Shown here piece after piece: positions 35,108-47,871 of a DNA stretch of 64,000 nucleotides. The DNA is from Crocodylus rhombifer (taxonomy: Eukaryota; Chordata; Crocodylia; Crocodylidae), in the NCBI GenBank assembly GCA_038503035.1, contig JAVSML010024431.1:620001-684000 (forward strand), given 5' to 3'. Position 1 is the stretch's first letter. Every line of letters starts with the position of its first letter. The notes beneath the pieces are model-generated. The model was not told the origin of the DNA. It made no database searches and was given only the letters and a program-made list of their open reading frames with translations. The position numbers and the translations under genes were made by a program.

Positions 35108-38100
35108 TTTATTTGTACCATTAAGTTTGGTATTGTTTCACATTATGCATTCTGTGTTAGTATGTACAGTTTCTTACAACTTTTGTAACCCTTGGGTGGT
35201 ATATGTGTATGCACATATGCTTACATTGGTGAAGGGGAGGAGGAGAAGAAGGGAGGGGGAGGTTCACAGTTATGGCTGCCCCAGGCCTTGCTACACCTTT
35301 GCTGAAGGCAGATATTCTGTACTAGTCTCTATTTTCAGTATGGTAAAAAGTGATAGGGAAAAGCACTCTATCTTCTTAGGGCGTGGACAGGTGCAACTTT
35401 CATAGCACTTTAAGTGGCTTACAAGTTCCATAAAAGGTAAGAGGGAAAATAATGCTTGGTCCTGAATTGCTACCAATCAGTTCAAGCCATATTTAAAAGA
35501 AAAAGAATGAACCAGGAACAAATTTGAAGCGCTTCAATGCAAATATTTTTAAGTTACATTTGAAGCCTTCTCCCAAGTGCAGTAATCAGTGCTAGCATCC
35601 CGCTGTTCCCTTCTTCCAACTACCTCAGGGTCCCCCCTCTGTTACTCCCCAACTTCTGTTTCCTGGGGTCATTGGCCTTGACCTGCATGTTATCTTGCCT
35701 TTTATTTAAAGTGGCACTTTCTGCACCACAACTCAGAAGTTGGCTTCTCAAATGCAGTGCACTGTTGAGCATCCACTTACCCATCACACTGCTTGTACCC
35801 AAAACGTCTGCATCTGCAAACTTTACGCTAACTGGAGGTGAGAGGAGGTCATAGATTTCATATTTTCTTCCCTTGGGGACAAGAAGAGCACTAAGTGATT
35901 CCTCAAGAAGAGCCATCAGAAACCAGGCCATGTACGAATTAATCGTGACAGTGATGGCATTGGGAATCAATGTCGGGCCTGAAGGTGTGGTACAAAAAAA
36001 TGATGATGCCAAGTAGGTTTTGGGTGTTGGTCAGGAAACATGCCCTTAGTGTGAAAATTTGTGGAGTGTTCTGGTTGGTAATCACTCCTTTTGAGCCTTG
36101 CTTTGTCACTCATTCTGGGGTGGATCCAGAACTGTCTGACTGACAGCAGTGATGGAGGACTGTGAGGAGGTACCAACCCAGCTTAGGGGCTGTACATGGG
36201 GGAATCCTTCTGCCTGTTTCGTCCTGTACAGCAGGAAGTGTACGTCGTACTGACATAGAAGGATCTGCTGGCCATCTTGCCACCCTCCTCAAAGCATCAA
36301 AGAGGGAATGCCTGTATGTCCAGTTGCTGAACATACTGGTGAGTAGGGGGGCAACCACCATCTGGTGGCATCACGTCTGCACTCCTCTCCTTCAAATCAG
36401 CTGGAGGCATCTCAAGACCATGGAGCTTGGCTTGACCCACAGCTCTCCACAGACAGGCCTCTGCATCCCCACCCCCCATCCGCTCAAATGACTTTCTGGC
36501 AGGATTGCCCATACCTACCCCTCTGACGTTCCTTTTGCAGTACCTCTGGAAAACTTTGAAAACACTCCTGGGAAAGGGAATCCAGGCAAAAACAAAGACC
36601 TTTTAGCAAAGAATTGGTTAGTATTTGCTAGTACAGATAACTTCAAACAAATCTGCTAGATTAAAAGAGGGTAATTTACGTATACCAGTATTTGCTGGAG
36701 AGACCATAACCTCACTCACTTCTCCCCCTACATTTTCAGCCAGCTTTCCCCATAGCTTGTCCACTTTGAGAAATATAAACTTTAGCAAGCATTACAACCA
36801 GCAAAATAGGAAGACCAGTGAAGAAAATCTCTCCCAGCCAAATCCCTCCCAGTCATAGTCTACAGTCTATTACTGTCCCCCTTCTTTAAAGTGGACTACG
36901 ACTGCCAAAGGGATTGGCTGTCTTATTGTGGTTTTATACTGCTCCACTGAAGCCAGAAGTCTGTCCATTCGTTCACCGAGTACTTATTACTGCACTTTTA
37001 AAAGTCCCAGCAGTCACGAGAGGGCTCTCTTCTTCAGGATAATCCTGAATCCTGTGGTCATGGAAGGCAGCTTGTTTGTGTAAGGTTTGATAGACTGAGG
37101 TCTCTGATGAAGAACATAGGGGTGGTGTTACTTAACCACGTTGGGTGCCTACAGCAGTTGTAAAGAAGCTCCTGAGATGAAATGCCCACCTCTTTTTGGA
37201 AGTTCATCACTGAACTAATCATATAAGTCTGCTTTCTTGCCTATTTGTTATTCAGGGGCCAGCATCTGCAGCCATGGTTGCTCCCTTGGGTATTGAGGGC
37301 CCAAAACTGTAGCTTAACAAATAGCAAAGATGAGGAGGAGCAAGAGAAAGACTAGCGAGGGATGTCTTATAGCATCCTTGGAGTGAAGAGCTGTGGTTGC
37401 AGAGGAGTTTTCAACTCCTGGCCTGTTTACTTAGAATACTTAAAATTCACTGAAACGTGGGATGTTCTTCCTAGTACTGGACAACTCTTTATTGGGTCTT
37501 AATTCTCTTGCTACTTCCTTTATGAATTGTTCTAAGCACCTAACATTTTCTAACAGAAATTTGATCCTGCTTTGGATTATATCGACTCTTACTTTCTTTG
37601 GATTATGGTGGCTTTCACTGTGGCAGCATATTATACCTTTTGTGCTGAAGTTGGAATTTAAGGGATAGCCATGATCATACAGTAGTAGCTCTAATCTTTC
37701 AGCCAGTGCTGGGTTCTGTTGCTGTGGCCTCCCTCTGTCTTTGACACCCATATTTGTGCAGCTGTGGCTGCTAGAAGAGTTACTGTGAGATATTCCTGCC
37801 CCACTTCACGTGACTTTACCACTGTCAGTTCTCTGTCACAGGCTACATAGAGTACACTTAACTGTTTGACATGCTGCATTTGATTGACTGTGTGTCAAAG
37901 GATGTGGCCATACTCTACTCTTTTGCCTAGCAGTAGTTGCTATGTTAAGGTGCAAAATCTCTCTCTCGATCCTTGCCCATTCCACATTGGCTTTTTTCAC
38001 TCTTTAATAAATTGAACATATGAGCACTTAAATATTGTCTGGTACATGTGGACAGCTGCCTTGTTTTTCCCCAAACTCACAATTTCTTCAGTCCACTTCT

Positions 38101-38918
38101 TCTGCTTTTCCAGTTCCCCAGTTGATTTGCCCTGCATTAGGATGGCTCTTCCCCTTTCTGCTTACTTGGCTAACATGACTTTGAGAGGTTCTGGAGTTGC
38201 AAACCAGAAAGATGAGGTAGGATTTAAGAAAGCCATCTTGCATTATTTAAAAGCCTTTTCTTTTTCAGTTCTATGTAAAAGCAAGTAGTTCAGAGAATAG
38301 TTTAGTTTCAGAGCTGCCACTCTGTCCTGCCTTCTGCCAGTTTGACGTAAGCAAGAACTCTAATTGAAAAAGCTCTTATGGTTAAGTCTCTGGTTTGTGC
38401 AAAAAATTGGTTTAATCTGAAAAGTAAAACTTGTTAGGGGTTTATTTCTTATGTATGTATGTATGAAACAAAGGTATTTTTAGCCCTTTAATATATAAGA
38501 TGAATTGTGTATTTGTCTGTTTTAGTTAGTCATCCTGACTATAAAGGTTTCAGAAATTTAGGAGCTCCTCAGCAGGCTTGTAAATGTAATTTTTAAGTTT
38601 CTGAAACTAAGCATGATAATGATCAAGATAAACTAAACTTGAGCATGTGGGCTTTTTTTTTTTAAACTGAAGCTAAATGTAAAACAGAGTATTATAGATG
38701 CCTTTTGAAAAATCAGAGGTCATTAAAGGCAGACGTTCTAAGTTTTAATAAAATTGTAATTCTGGAAAAAGGACCTTTTGATTGAAACAATATTTGTGTT
38801 AGAAGATGTTTTGTTACATTAAAACTAGGTAGTAAGCCACGCTGAGCTTTGGTCAGCTGCTGTGGATTGAATGACAACCTCCAACAATAATACTTTGTTT
38901 TAGTTTGTAATATACTTA
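35108..38918. other. Intronic sequence, no assigned feature
   Basis: Contains open frames on both strands at 35620-36512 whose translations I cannot link to any family and which are broken by stops. No splice-framed exon or element end is seen. Confidence 0.4.
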
Positions 38919-39335
38919 TTAAAAAATTATGCTCAACTGCTGCTGTGGCATAGCAGGTGCCTTCTCTCCTTTCTGCACCCACCCCATTACCTGTTCAAAG
39001 GCACTAGTGTCACCCAGCAGAGGCTTTGCCTTGATGTCTGTTGTCTTTAGTTGCTTCTCCAGTGGTAGCTCTTCCTTGCCAGATGGCAGTTTCAGCAGCT
39101 TTACAGCCCAGGCAGTTTTGTGGTTATCTGTTGCACATGCATTAAGTTCAAGAATTGTCATGAGCTTAAGGAAAGGAGTATTTGCTTTCTTGTACTCTGC
39201 ACAGTTCATTGCCATTACTGTACATAACCTCATTGCACTTGTGACAGAAGATTGTAGCAGCATTGAGTAAGAATGATTGATAACAATAGCAAAACTCCCT
39301 AATGAGTCAACAACTGACAGCCCACATAAAAGCAA
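38919..39335 (-). pseudogene. Unassigned coding-like frame, minus strand
   Basis: A 138-codon frame that reads like real protein sequence: helix-forming, ordinary amino-acid mix, with AMRLCTVMAMNCAEYKKA, FLKLMTILELNACATD and KLLKLPSGKEELPLEK. The stretch ending TSAFEQ is followed by gtaatg, a possible splice donor, inside the frame. I do not recognise a family. It lies antisense to ARHGAP10, with no partner exons or poly(A) tail noted. It could be a fragment of a processed pseudogene, an old transposon gene, or chance. Confidence 0.3.
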
Positions 39336-39898
39336 AGTATTTGTCTTATAAAAGAGTGGACTTATTAACTAATTTGTTTTAAAAGAGAAATGAAGGGTTC
39401 TTGAAAAGGGATTTTTAAAATAAAGATGTCAGAAAAACAAAGGATGAAAATGAGAGAAGTTTCATTTGGAGAGTACAGCAAATGTGTTCAGTGGTAGTGA
39501 GAAAATAAATGGGGTGAACAGGAAGAGACTGGAGCCACAATTCGGTTTAATCTTGTGAAAGATTTCTGTTCACTTCAGGCCCTTATCTCAAGCAGACTGA
39601 ATGATACCAGAAGGTGAGGCAAGCGTTTTTTGGACACCCCATGTGCACAAGCAGGTCGCCTGCATGGAGTCTGTAGGGCAGGGTCATGGCTTTTGCTCAC
39701 TGGTCAAGGTGTTTTGATTGCTCCATTCCCTTGATAATTTCTTGGATGGTAATATACTGCATGATACATCTTTATACATGTGAAAATAGAGTTGAATTAA
39801 CTTTCCTGTTTTCATCTTGGCATCAAGTGAACCATTGGTACTGCAAGTCAGTTCATAGCACTCTTGTTAAAGAGAGTTAACCCCTTCTAAATCCCCTT
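39336..39898. other. Intronic sequence, nothing recognised
   Basis: AT-rich, non-coding. Confidence 0.45.
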
Positions 39899-39901
39899 TA
39901 A

Positions 39902-40294
39902 GGTTAGATCCAGACTTGCAGGCAAGTGCAGTTTGTGGCGCCACAAACTGCATGCCCCGAGGTGGCACAAATTTACGGCATAGGGGCAGAATGTGCTACC
40001 AGGAAATCCCGCTAGCAAAAAAAAAAAAAAAGCTGTGAAAAAAGTAGCATAGCACATGCCACAGGAGTGTGCACCAGCAGACAGATGTTTGGTCCTCCCA
40101 GGAAACGCTCTGGCTGCTGGCCGGAGTGTCTCCCCTCCTCTGATTCTGCTCTGACTCCTCCAGCAGGGAATTTTGACCCACACCAAGGTGCACATGCAGG
40201 GACATGTGCAGCGGCAAAAAGTAGTGGCACAAATTTGTACCACTACATTTTTTTGCTGCTGCATGTGCACATCCTTGCATGTGGGGATGCACCC
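39902..40294. mobile_element. Harbinger-like MITE with TAA target duplication
   Basis: The left end is ggttagatccagacttgcag. The right end, reverse-complemented, is gggtgcatccccacatgcaa. The trinucleotide TAA flanks both sides (39899-39901 and 40295-40297), as for PIF/Harbinger elements. A 15-base A run lies inside at 40017-40031. Short inverted words near the left end (cagtttgtggcgccacaaactg) form a perfect hairpin. Non-coding. Confidence 0.72.
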
Positions 40295-40297
40295 TAA

Positions 40298-41010
40298 GTG
40301 TTTTTAAAACAACACCTCTTGAGGTGAGGGCTATCTTTGATTCATTCTACCCAGATCAAAATATGATATTGCTAGTCTGTTGAAAGTGATCACCTTTCAG
40401 TCCTTCAGCATCCCAGGATGCACTGCTCTCAACCTCCATGTCCCCCACTCTTTCTCTTTCCACCTTTCTGAGCTGTACTGCCCAGTGCGGTGGTACTAGC
40501 TTTAAGCCAACATGGCCACAACTCCCAGGGGGTGTGTCCTGGCTGGTTTTCAGCTCTGCCCTGGCACAAGTGCTGTGACCTGTTGTGCAGCAGGCACGCT
40601 GGTTCTCAGCCTTGCCCTGGTGTGAGTGCTGTAGTCTCCACCATGCAGCAAATATGCTGGTTGTCAGCTTCCCAGCCAGCATGACACTTGCTGCCCAACT
40701 CCTATGGCCTGACCCATTTCTATTTGATTTGGATGCATGCAAGATTTTGGTCCTTTAATTTTTTATTTTAATTTGTTTTTTTTCACTCCTTTCTCTTTAC
40801 TTCCTCCCTCTCCCCAGCTCTTCACTTCAAACAGTTTTTTCAGATTTCTTCCCACCCACCTGCAGCTCTGACTTCACTCCTGCTGCTGGAGGGGAGAAGC
40901 CACTGCCCTAGACTGGTTTCTCTGCCTCCAAGCTAAATGCTGCCCTTCTCTTCAACACTAGAGCAGAGTATTCTGCCTCCTGTCCATGCTCCTGCTCACC
41001 AGGCCTTCTA
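40298..41010. other. Intronic sequence, nothing definite
   Basis: C/T-rich in part. No gene or element ends are seen. Confidence 0.4.
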
Positions 41011-41959
41011 GGCTAGGGACAGAAATTACACAGAAACTGGTTTAAGTGATCAGAAGCTGGTTCAAATCTGTAACACAACAGAAGTTCAGTGCACTTAAAC
41101 TGCTTTCAAAATGACTGAAACTGGTTTAAGATAAACCTGGTTGGATGTAGTATCAAACTGAACAGATTTAGGTCAAACTGGTTTATGGAACTTCTGTCCC
41201 AGACCCTTTCCTGGTTCAATTTAACTCTGTCCCACAGCATTTCAGGATGGTTTGCAGCCCTGGCTATCCTGTCTGTCTGCTCCAGTGGAACAGGTTTGGC
41301 TCTGCCCCTCTGCTCCCTAGCTGGAGCGCTATCACTGCTCTGGCTGGCTGAGAAAGGGGTCGGGGGGGAAACCTGGGTCTTCACCTCAGCTGGGGTCTGC
41401 CTGGTGGGGCGAAGCAGCCCCTGCCAGGCATTTCCCCCTCAGAGAGGGGCTGCTTCGGCTCCACAAGGCAGACCCCAGCTGGGATCTTGTACAGGTCAGG
41501 GAGGGGGCTTAAACCCCACTCCACTTCAGCGAGCCAGCTGGGGCCGGGGCCTAGCCATGCCCCTCCAGTCGAGTACAGAAAATCCTGATAGGGGCTTCTC
41601 TTCTCCACTTCCTAGGGTCAGTGCCGGCCAAGGTAGGGGTTTAAATCTCCCCCCATCATAGTCAGTGGGCTGGTCATATACCTTCTCTCTTCATTCAAGC
41701 AGGAAGGAGGGAAGTCCCCCTCTCTCCACTGGAGCCTGGGCTGGGGAGCCTCAGAGTGCTTTTCTCTCACCTTCCCTCCTTTCTCAGGGGCAGTAGAGGC
41801 ATGCTGTAGCATTCTCCAGCCCCTGGCCTAAGCCACTGCAGTCATGTGGCTGCATTTCTGGAATCAAAAGTGAATGTCTGTTCAGTCTACGCAGTTTAAA
41901 CTAACCTGCAGAGATTGAATTGATTCAGCCTCTGGCTTTTTGACTGTCTGTACTTAGCC
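41011..41959. mobile_element. DNA transposon-like element with GGCTAxGxACAGA ends
   Basis: The left end is ggctagggacagaaattaca. The right end, reverse-complemented, is ggctaagtacagacagtcaa. The margins carry aactggtttaag-type and gattgaattgattcag words, and the core is GC-rich. Open frames in the core, for example 41185-41661, have no recognisable domain. The superfamily is unresolved, with no clear target duplication. Confidence 0.55.
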
Positions 41960-43422
41960 ATACTGGTACAGTACAGTTGTGCAGGTCTGAGATGGTATTA
42001 CACCCTATCCTGGGACTGCTCTGAGACGTTCTAACTTTGGCAGCATAATATTCCACAGATTTAAAATGGTTTCAAATAAACAGTAAGGTGCTGCCCTTTC
42101 TTCTGCCTTATGTTTTTATGAGCAGGTACAGTTCTTGTCCAATACATGTTGAAGTACAGAGCAATGCACAGACTTTATGCTACCATCCAAAATGGAATTG
42201 TGATTGTATCTTGCAAAAGAATACTCGATCCTTCAGCTGCTGCCATACAGTTATTAAACCTCTTTGTAATTGAGACCAGTTATGTAACAGATTTTGAGTT
42301 TCCCTGTTTTGGTGTTTTTGGTGCTTTCTGATAACACAAGAACAAGATTCTGAGTTCTCTTGCATCTTCATTTGCAGCTTCATAAACTGCCTCAAACAAA
42401 ACGCTTCATTTGTGTAATGCAACATTATAGGCCAAATGTGGCTCTTCTATTTTTTGGTTTTGCTTGAAATATTTTTTTAGATCTTTAATGGTGTAGTAGC
42501 ATACCAAAGCTAGGTATGTAGCATACTCTAACTTCTAGCAACATTGTGCATAAGAAATACTGAGGTTCATTAAATATAACAGCAATCAACTCATTTTTGA
42601 ACATCTCCAGAGGATTCCTGTTGTCCTATGGAATTTACACGTTATTCACTCTTTCTATTCCTTCAAATTCTCCATCACATGAAGACTTAAGCATTATGAT
42701 GTAAAAAGCAGCGTCTGCTATTTGCTGTGTTGTCCTTGGTTTAGGAAGTGCTATAGACTGTTAGATAATGTTGTAATTTTGCTTCCTGTGATTTTTTGCA
42801 CCAGTTTTGTTTTTCAACAGCTTTCTTTATTGACACAGCAACTGTAGTGTCAGAACAAGGTCACTGCTCTGATCTTCTAAGCAGGGTAGAAACTGGATAT
42901 CTTGGTGGAGAGTATGCTGCAGTTACTATGCTTTAGTGCTGCTTTGTAGGCTCTATGCAAAGTGGAATGCATGTATGGTAAAGGCTTGAACTGAGCTGAC
43001 AGTTACTATTCTCTCCCATGTAACATGATACCAAATAAGTGTGGTTGGTGTCTAAGCTGTTCTTGGATTGGATTTTACTCCAAACTGCAGTTACTCTGTA
43101 TTTGGAGTGCCATAGAGCTTCTTTATAACTGCTCAATTTCCTTCTTTTTTTTTTTTTTGGCTTGGAAAGTTAGTGGCTGGCCAAGTACATATCCTATATT
43201 TGCAGTTTTGATCTACTATCTCTTTGTCATTATGAATCCTGCAGACACTAGTTCCCTCTCTGACTTATTCAGAGTGAGAGAGTGTGTATGTGTCTTGTAA
43301 TAAAACAACCACTCAGGAATGCCAGTACTGCTGCTTCATAATCCTATCACAAGCTTTATGTGGTAAGGGTAGCATAGGCATGGCTGTGACCTGGCTAGGT
43401 GACTTCTCATTTCATGGCATAT

Positions 43423-43471
43423 TTGTGTGTGTGTGCGTGCTCACACACGCATGCACTTGTGCATGCATGTA
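43423..43471. repeat. Alternating purine-pyrimidine tract
   Basis: A gtgtgtgtgtgcgtgc run is followed by cacacacgcatgcac and gtgcatgcatg, giving about 45 bases of near-continuous purine-pyrimidine alternation with self-complementary halves. Confidence 0.8.
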
Positions 43472-43854
43472 GCCTACTATATATCATTTCAGTTCTGTAG
43501 TATATAGTCAAGTGGCACTCAGTGGGAAAAGCAACTGTTCTTCAGACTTAATGTTCCTTCCTTCACATTGTTTGCTGTTGTTTTTATTGTTTCCTGTCTA
43601 TAGTATATAGCCAATGCCAAGGAACTCCAATAGAGATCATGGCTCTCAGGTTTAAGCACTGTGCAAATAAAGAACAAAAATCTCGGCCCTGTCCTGAAGA
43701 GCTTCCAATTCTAATATTATACAAGCCTTAGTCTGTCGGACCGTAATGCTTTATTTGCGCTATGGTTGGTTGTCTAAAACAACTGATCAGAGTGATCCAA
43801 GTGTTCTGGACAGGAGGTGACAGTGGAGTGCCACCATGACAGTGGGGACAGAGT

Positions 43855-43870
43855 GGGGGGGGGGGGGGGG
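43855..43870 (+). repeat. 16-base G homopolymer
   Basis: Sixteen consecutive G bases inside a G-rich block. The exact length may be an assembly or sequencing artefact. Confidence 0.85.
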
Positions 43871-45668
43871 CAAGGCCAATGCTGCTGGCCTTGTACCCTC
43901 TAGCTCCTTGGAAGTGGTGGGTGAAGTGGGCCTGGACCCCAAGTGATGGCAGGGGGAGTGGCCTTGGGCCCTGGGCCCATGCCCAATGCAGTGGGAGGGA
44001 GAGTAGAGGAGCGGGTCTGGGCCCGATGTGGTGGGGAGCGGGGGAGCGGGGCAGAACCCCAAATAGCAGGGGCAGAGAGGGGGAATGGGCCCAGATGGGG
44101 GGGGAGGCACAGACACTGGGCTCTGTCCTTGTTCCACCCCCTTCATTATTCTTGAAGGGCATTTTGCTAGTTTAATATAGCAACTGTGTGGACCTTGTAA
44201 CGAAAAGTTTTCAAGAACAGAATTTTTTTTGCTTTTTTAAACTTAATTATTCACTTCTGTCTTCCTAAGTAGGTTTGTTAGGCACTGTTTAACTCCCACA
44301 CGGTTATGTATGATATCATGAAAGTAGTGATGACTATTGCTCCAAGTTCAGAAAGTAGACTGTAGATTCTTGGTGGGGGAGGGGAGGGTAATAGTGCACA
44401 GTGGTTACATAATGCTGCTTGCCTTCTGCAGGAGTAGGCTGTCGTATCTCATACAGGAATGCAGTGTTTCAGAAACTCAAGATAACTAGTAATTGAGACC
44501 AGAAAGAGGTTTAGGTAATGACTGATGCGGACTATCAAGGAGTAAGAAGTATTGGTGATACAGAACCTCCAGGAAAATTCTTAATTTTATTAAGCATGAA
44601 TTATGAAAAGTTATTGAACTCAATCCTTTATCTAGTTAAAAAAATAGACAAAAGACCTAAACTATGTGAAATGCTACATTTATTTTTAACATAACCAAAA
44701 TTGTACATATTTTACAGGCCTTAAACTCTTAACAAAGGCTAAAAGTTAGTAACTGATATCTGTGCAGTTAGAATGAGGCATATTCAGATATGTAAATGTT
44801 ATACACTGTGGACATACTGTTTGCCAACAAATAGAAGAAAACAGCAAAAACAGAGTTGAATTGTCATCACAGTTGTGTGTGTGGACTTTCATTTTGATCA
44901 TGGAAGGGTTACAGAACGTAACTCATCTAGATCAACACTTCAAAATATCTTTTCAGCAATTATTTCACTGTGAGAAGTTTACCTCCAAAAGTTGAACAGT
45001 AAATTTAAAACTGATGATTTCATGAACTTAACATAAAATCCCTGCTTGTGCTGCTTACTTTTAAGGCTCTTTTTGCTGTAAAATACTGCAATCTTTGGTT
45101 GTTAGAAATAGCTAAATAAAAAAGTTGTATAATAAAAAGAGACTAAACAAGCTGCTACTTTGAGAGGCTGTGGCTCTTGCTTATAAGGATAATACAGCAT
45201 AATCACCTGGGAATCATCTCTGAACAACATGCTTCTTTGTGGAGAAATTGCTACTCTACTCTTTGGTTCTGATGAAATGTTAGTGTTGACTAGTATTTTA
45301 ATTCACTTCTTCCTTAGTAGATTTGGGTAAGTTTGATCAGAGAATCAGTTCATGTTCACAGGATCCTCTTTTTGACAGCATGTGTGCAGTGTTGGTGCCT
45401 GTTACGTTTAATATTAAGAAGGGAAAGTAAAGTTTAAAAAGTGGAACAGGAAAAGGCTGAGGAAAAAGTGATAGTACTTAAATTCCCAACAACTTGCCAA
45501 ACTGATCTTTCAGCAGCTTTTTGTAGATACTTCAGATAAAATAATGCAAGACTGAAATAAAAATTAAATTAGAATCTGTTCAATATGATGAATGTAAAAA
45601 ACCTAGGTAAGTGTTGCTCAGCTTTCCAGCCCTGCAGGCCAGATGAGCGACATTGGGTTAGTCATGAG

Positions 45669-47151
45669 CAGGGGTCCTGGTTTTCTCTGTTTAAAAATAG
45701 CAATTCTCTTCTGATTTAAAAAAAAAAAGAAAAGCGTATATAGATATCAGTTGAACACAATGTTTTATTGATCTATTTAAAACTTTACAGCAATTTGGAA
45801 GCCTACTAATGCCTCAGTCATAATGAAATAAATTCTAAATACCTGTACATCTTGACATTTGATTTTTTTGCGGCGTTTTCATCATGGAAGTTCAGAGTTC
45901 CCCTTGTCCCCTTTGCTCACCAGGATACAGATCTAGCTGTGGCTGCCTCCTTCCCTGCTTTGTGGCACTGAGCAGCCCGATATGCCCTGCCCATACCAGT
46001 ACCCCTCATTCCTGATTCACAGCTCCCCCGGTGTCCTTCACTCCCCACTCACAGTACTCTGCCCCGCATAGGCCTACTGGAGGAGGCCTCCAGCTGCTAG
46101 GGCTATGGGACCTGGGACCCGGGCCCACAGCCCCCTGCCCTCACCAGCAGTGCCCAAGCCCAGCCTGCTGCTGTGGCCTGAATGGAGCATGGACCCTAGC
46201 TACCCTTCTGCCATGGATGATGTGGCTGGAGCAGAGTCTATGGGGGTGGCATGGACATGGGCTGGTGACTGGGCTTGGGACTTCCCCGCCACTGGCTTCC
46301 CTCAAGGGTCTCTGTGGCCTGGTGGGTGGGACCTGGCATAGGAGAGCAGAGTGGGGCAGGGAGGTTTGGTGCCACCACTGAAAACCCCGTGCCACCATGG
46401 CGAGGTGCCCCCTGCCCACCTGGCAGCAGGGGGGAACTTAGCTCCACGCCACTACCCCTGCTGCTGCCAGGTGGGCAGGGGGGGCCTTGCCATGGTCTCC
46501 CTGCTTCTCTCTGTCCTCCCATGCAGGTTCCCATCTGTTGGGCCACAGAGACCCCTGGGAGGAGGGCAGAAGGGCAGGGAGTTCTGTAGCAGGCAGCCTG
46601 CATCTGCTCCCACCTGACGCATAAACCTGGGGGCATGTGCCCCCCCATGCTCCCCTAGGAGTCTGCATAGTATCAGGGAACTGCCCCCTCCCAAATGGGA
46701 TGCATGTGGCACCATCCCATACCCCAGCTGGGCCGGGGGGTTGCACATTCCCACCTCAGGCCCCATGCAGTGCCCTGGGTGGGCAGCACCCCCAGCCCTG
46801 CCTAACTCCCTCCCTACCTCTCTCCCTTATTCCCTTACTGTGGGGTCCTCAGTCTCCCCTCCTCCCTTCTCCCCTGACTTACCTGTGGGGCACTGTGGGA
46901 GCTGCTCTCATGCTGTCTGACCGCCACATGCATGTGTGTATGCACACATGCATGAGTCCCCTGCTTGATCTCCCACCTCCAGTTCCCCCCAGCCCTTTGC
47001 AGGCTGGAACTCTGCTACCCTGCACAGGGAAACCTGCAATTTTCTGTATTTTTCTCCTTAAAAAGAGAAATTCTGCGTTTTTCTCCGTAGAATGAAAAAA
47101 AGTCCATATCTACCACATTTTCCCATGGTGAATGAAAAAGCCAGTTCCCGG
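45669..47151 (+). mobile_element. hAT-type non-autonomous element, family A copy 3
   Basis: The left end is caggggtcctggtttt. The right end, reverse-complemented, is ccgggaactggctttt. The flanks are identical: gtcatgag at 45661-45668 and 47152-47159. The AT-rich head (tcagttgaacacaatgtttt, tttggaagcctactaatgcc, tcatggaagttcagagttcc) is shared with copies 1 and 2. A GC-rich core of about 1 kb gives many overlapping open frames with no domain. The tail near 46990-47060 (caggctggaactctgc) matches the tail of copy 1 at 22687. Confidence 0.9.
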
Positions 47152-47159
47152 GTCATGAG

Positions 47160-47870
47160 CCTGTTTGAGCATGGGATGAGTTTGCAGATATGATCCAACA
47201 TACTGACTTGGGTACATGCACCAGATTTGGCTGCCTGCATGAGACTGGGCCTCTGTATCAGAGGTTGAACACTTCTGGCCAAGGCAGAAAATTGGCTGCT
47301 GGGGCTCAGAGTAATGATGAAAGGGCAACTGAATTTTTGAGACGTAAGGTAATGGGTACTGAGAGCCTACAAAGAAGATAAAGTGAATCTATCCAAAAGA
47401 GTAAAGAGGAAATGACTGTAAGCTTTTATACATTATATCTTACAGGTGGGAAAAAATGTGCAATTTCAATATAATAATCATAAACCACCCAATTGTGTGT
47501 GCTAATAGACTACCAGTTCCTTTCCTGGGTATTTGTAAGGATTCCTCTGTAAGGACTGCTGTGCATATCATTGGCTGTTTTCAGCAAGGTCTGTCATAGG
47601 CTCTTGCTGTGTTGGAGTATTTCATAGCTATTTATTTGATATTTCCTGCATCAGGAGTTAGTCTTGTCTTGCCATCTAATCCTTTTGTAGAGTGCTTCAG
47701 TTTCTAATTTCCTTGAATAAAAAATGGTTTCTGTTGTCTGCTGTCTATTGATGTAGGTATTAATTTACACTGTTTACTTTTTTCAGTTGGTTTCTCTTGC
47801 TGCAGAGTGGCTTTCACACATCTGCTGCACATCTATGACTATTTTAACAGTAAATATTCTTCATTTTTTT
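47160..47870. other. Intronic sequence, nothing recognised
   Basis: AT-rich, non-coding. Confidence 0.45.
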
Positions 47871-47871
47871 A

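Larger units (their letters stand above)
41960..45660. other. Intronic sequence with a G16 tract
   Basis: Mostly AT-rich non-coding DNA. 43780-44150 is a purine-rich GC block of unknown origin containing a 16-base G run, and 43423-43471 is an alternating purine-pyrimidine stretch. No exon is seen. Confidence 0.45.

Noticed and set aside
35620..36512. Possible transposase or host gene fragments on both strands
   Set aside because: The translations show no family motif, are broken by stops and lack splice signals in frame.
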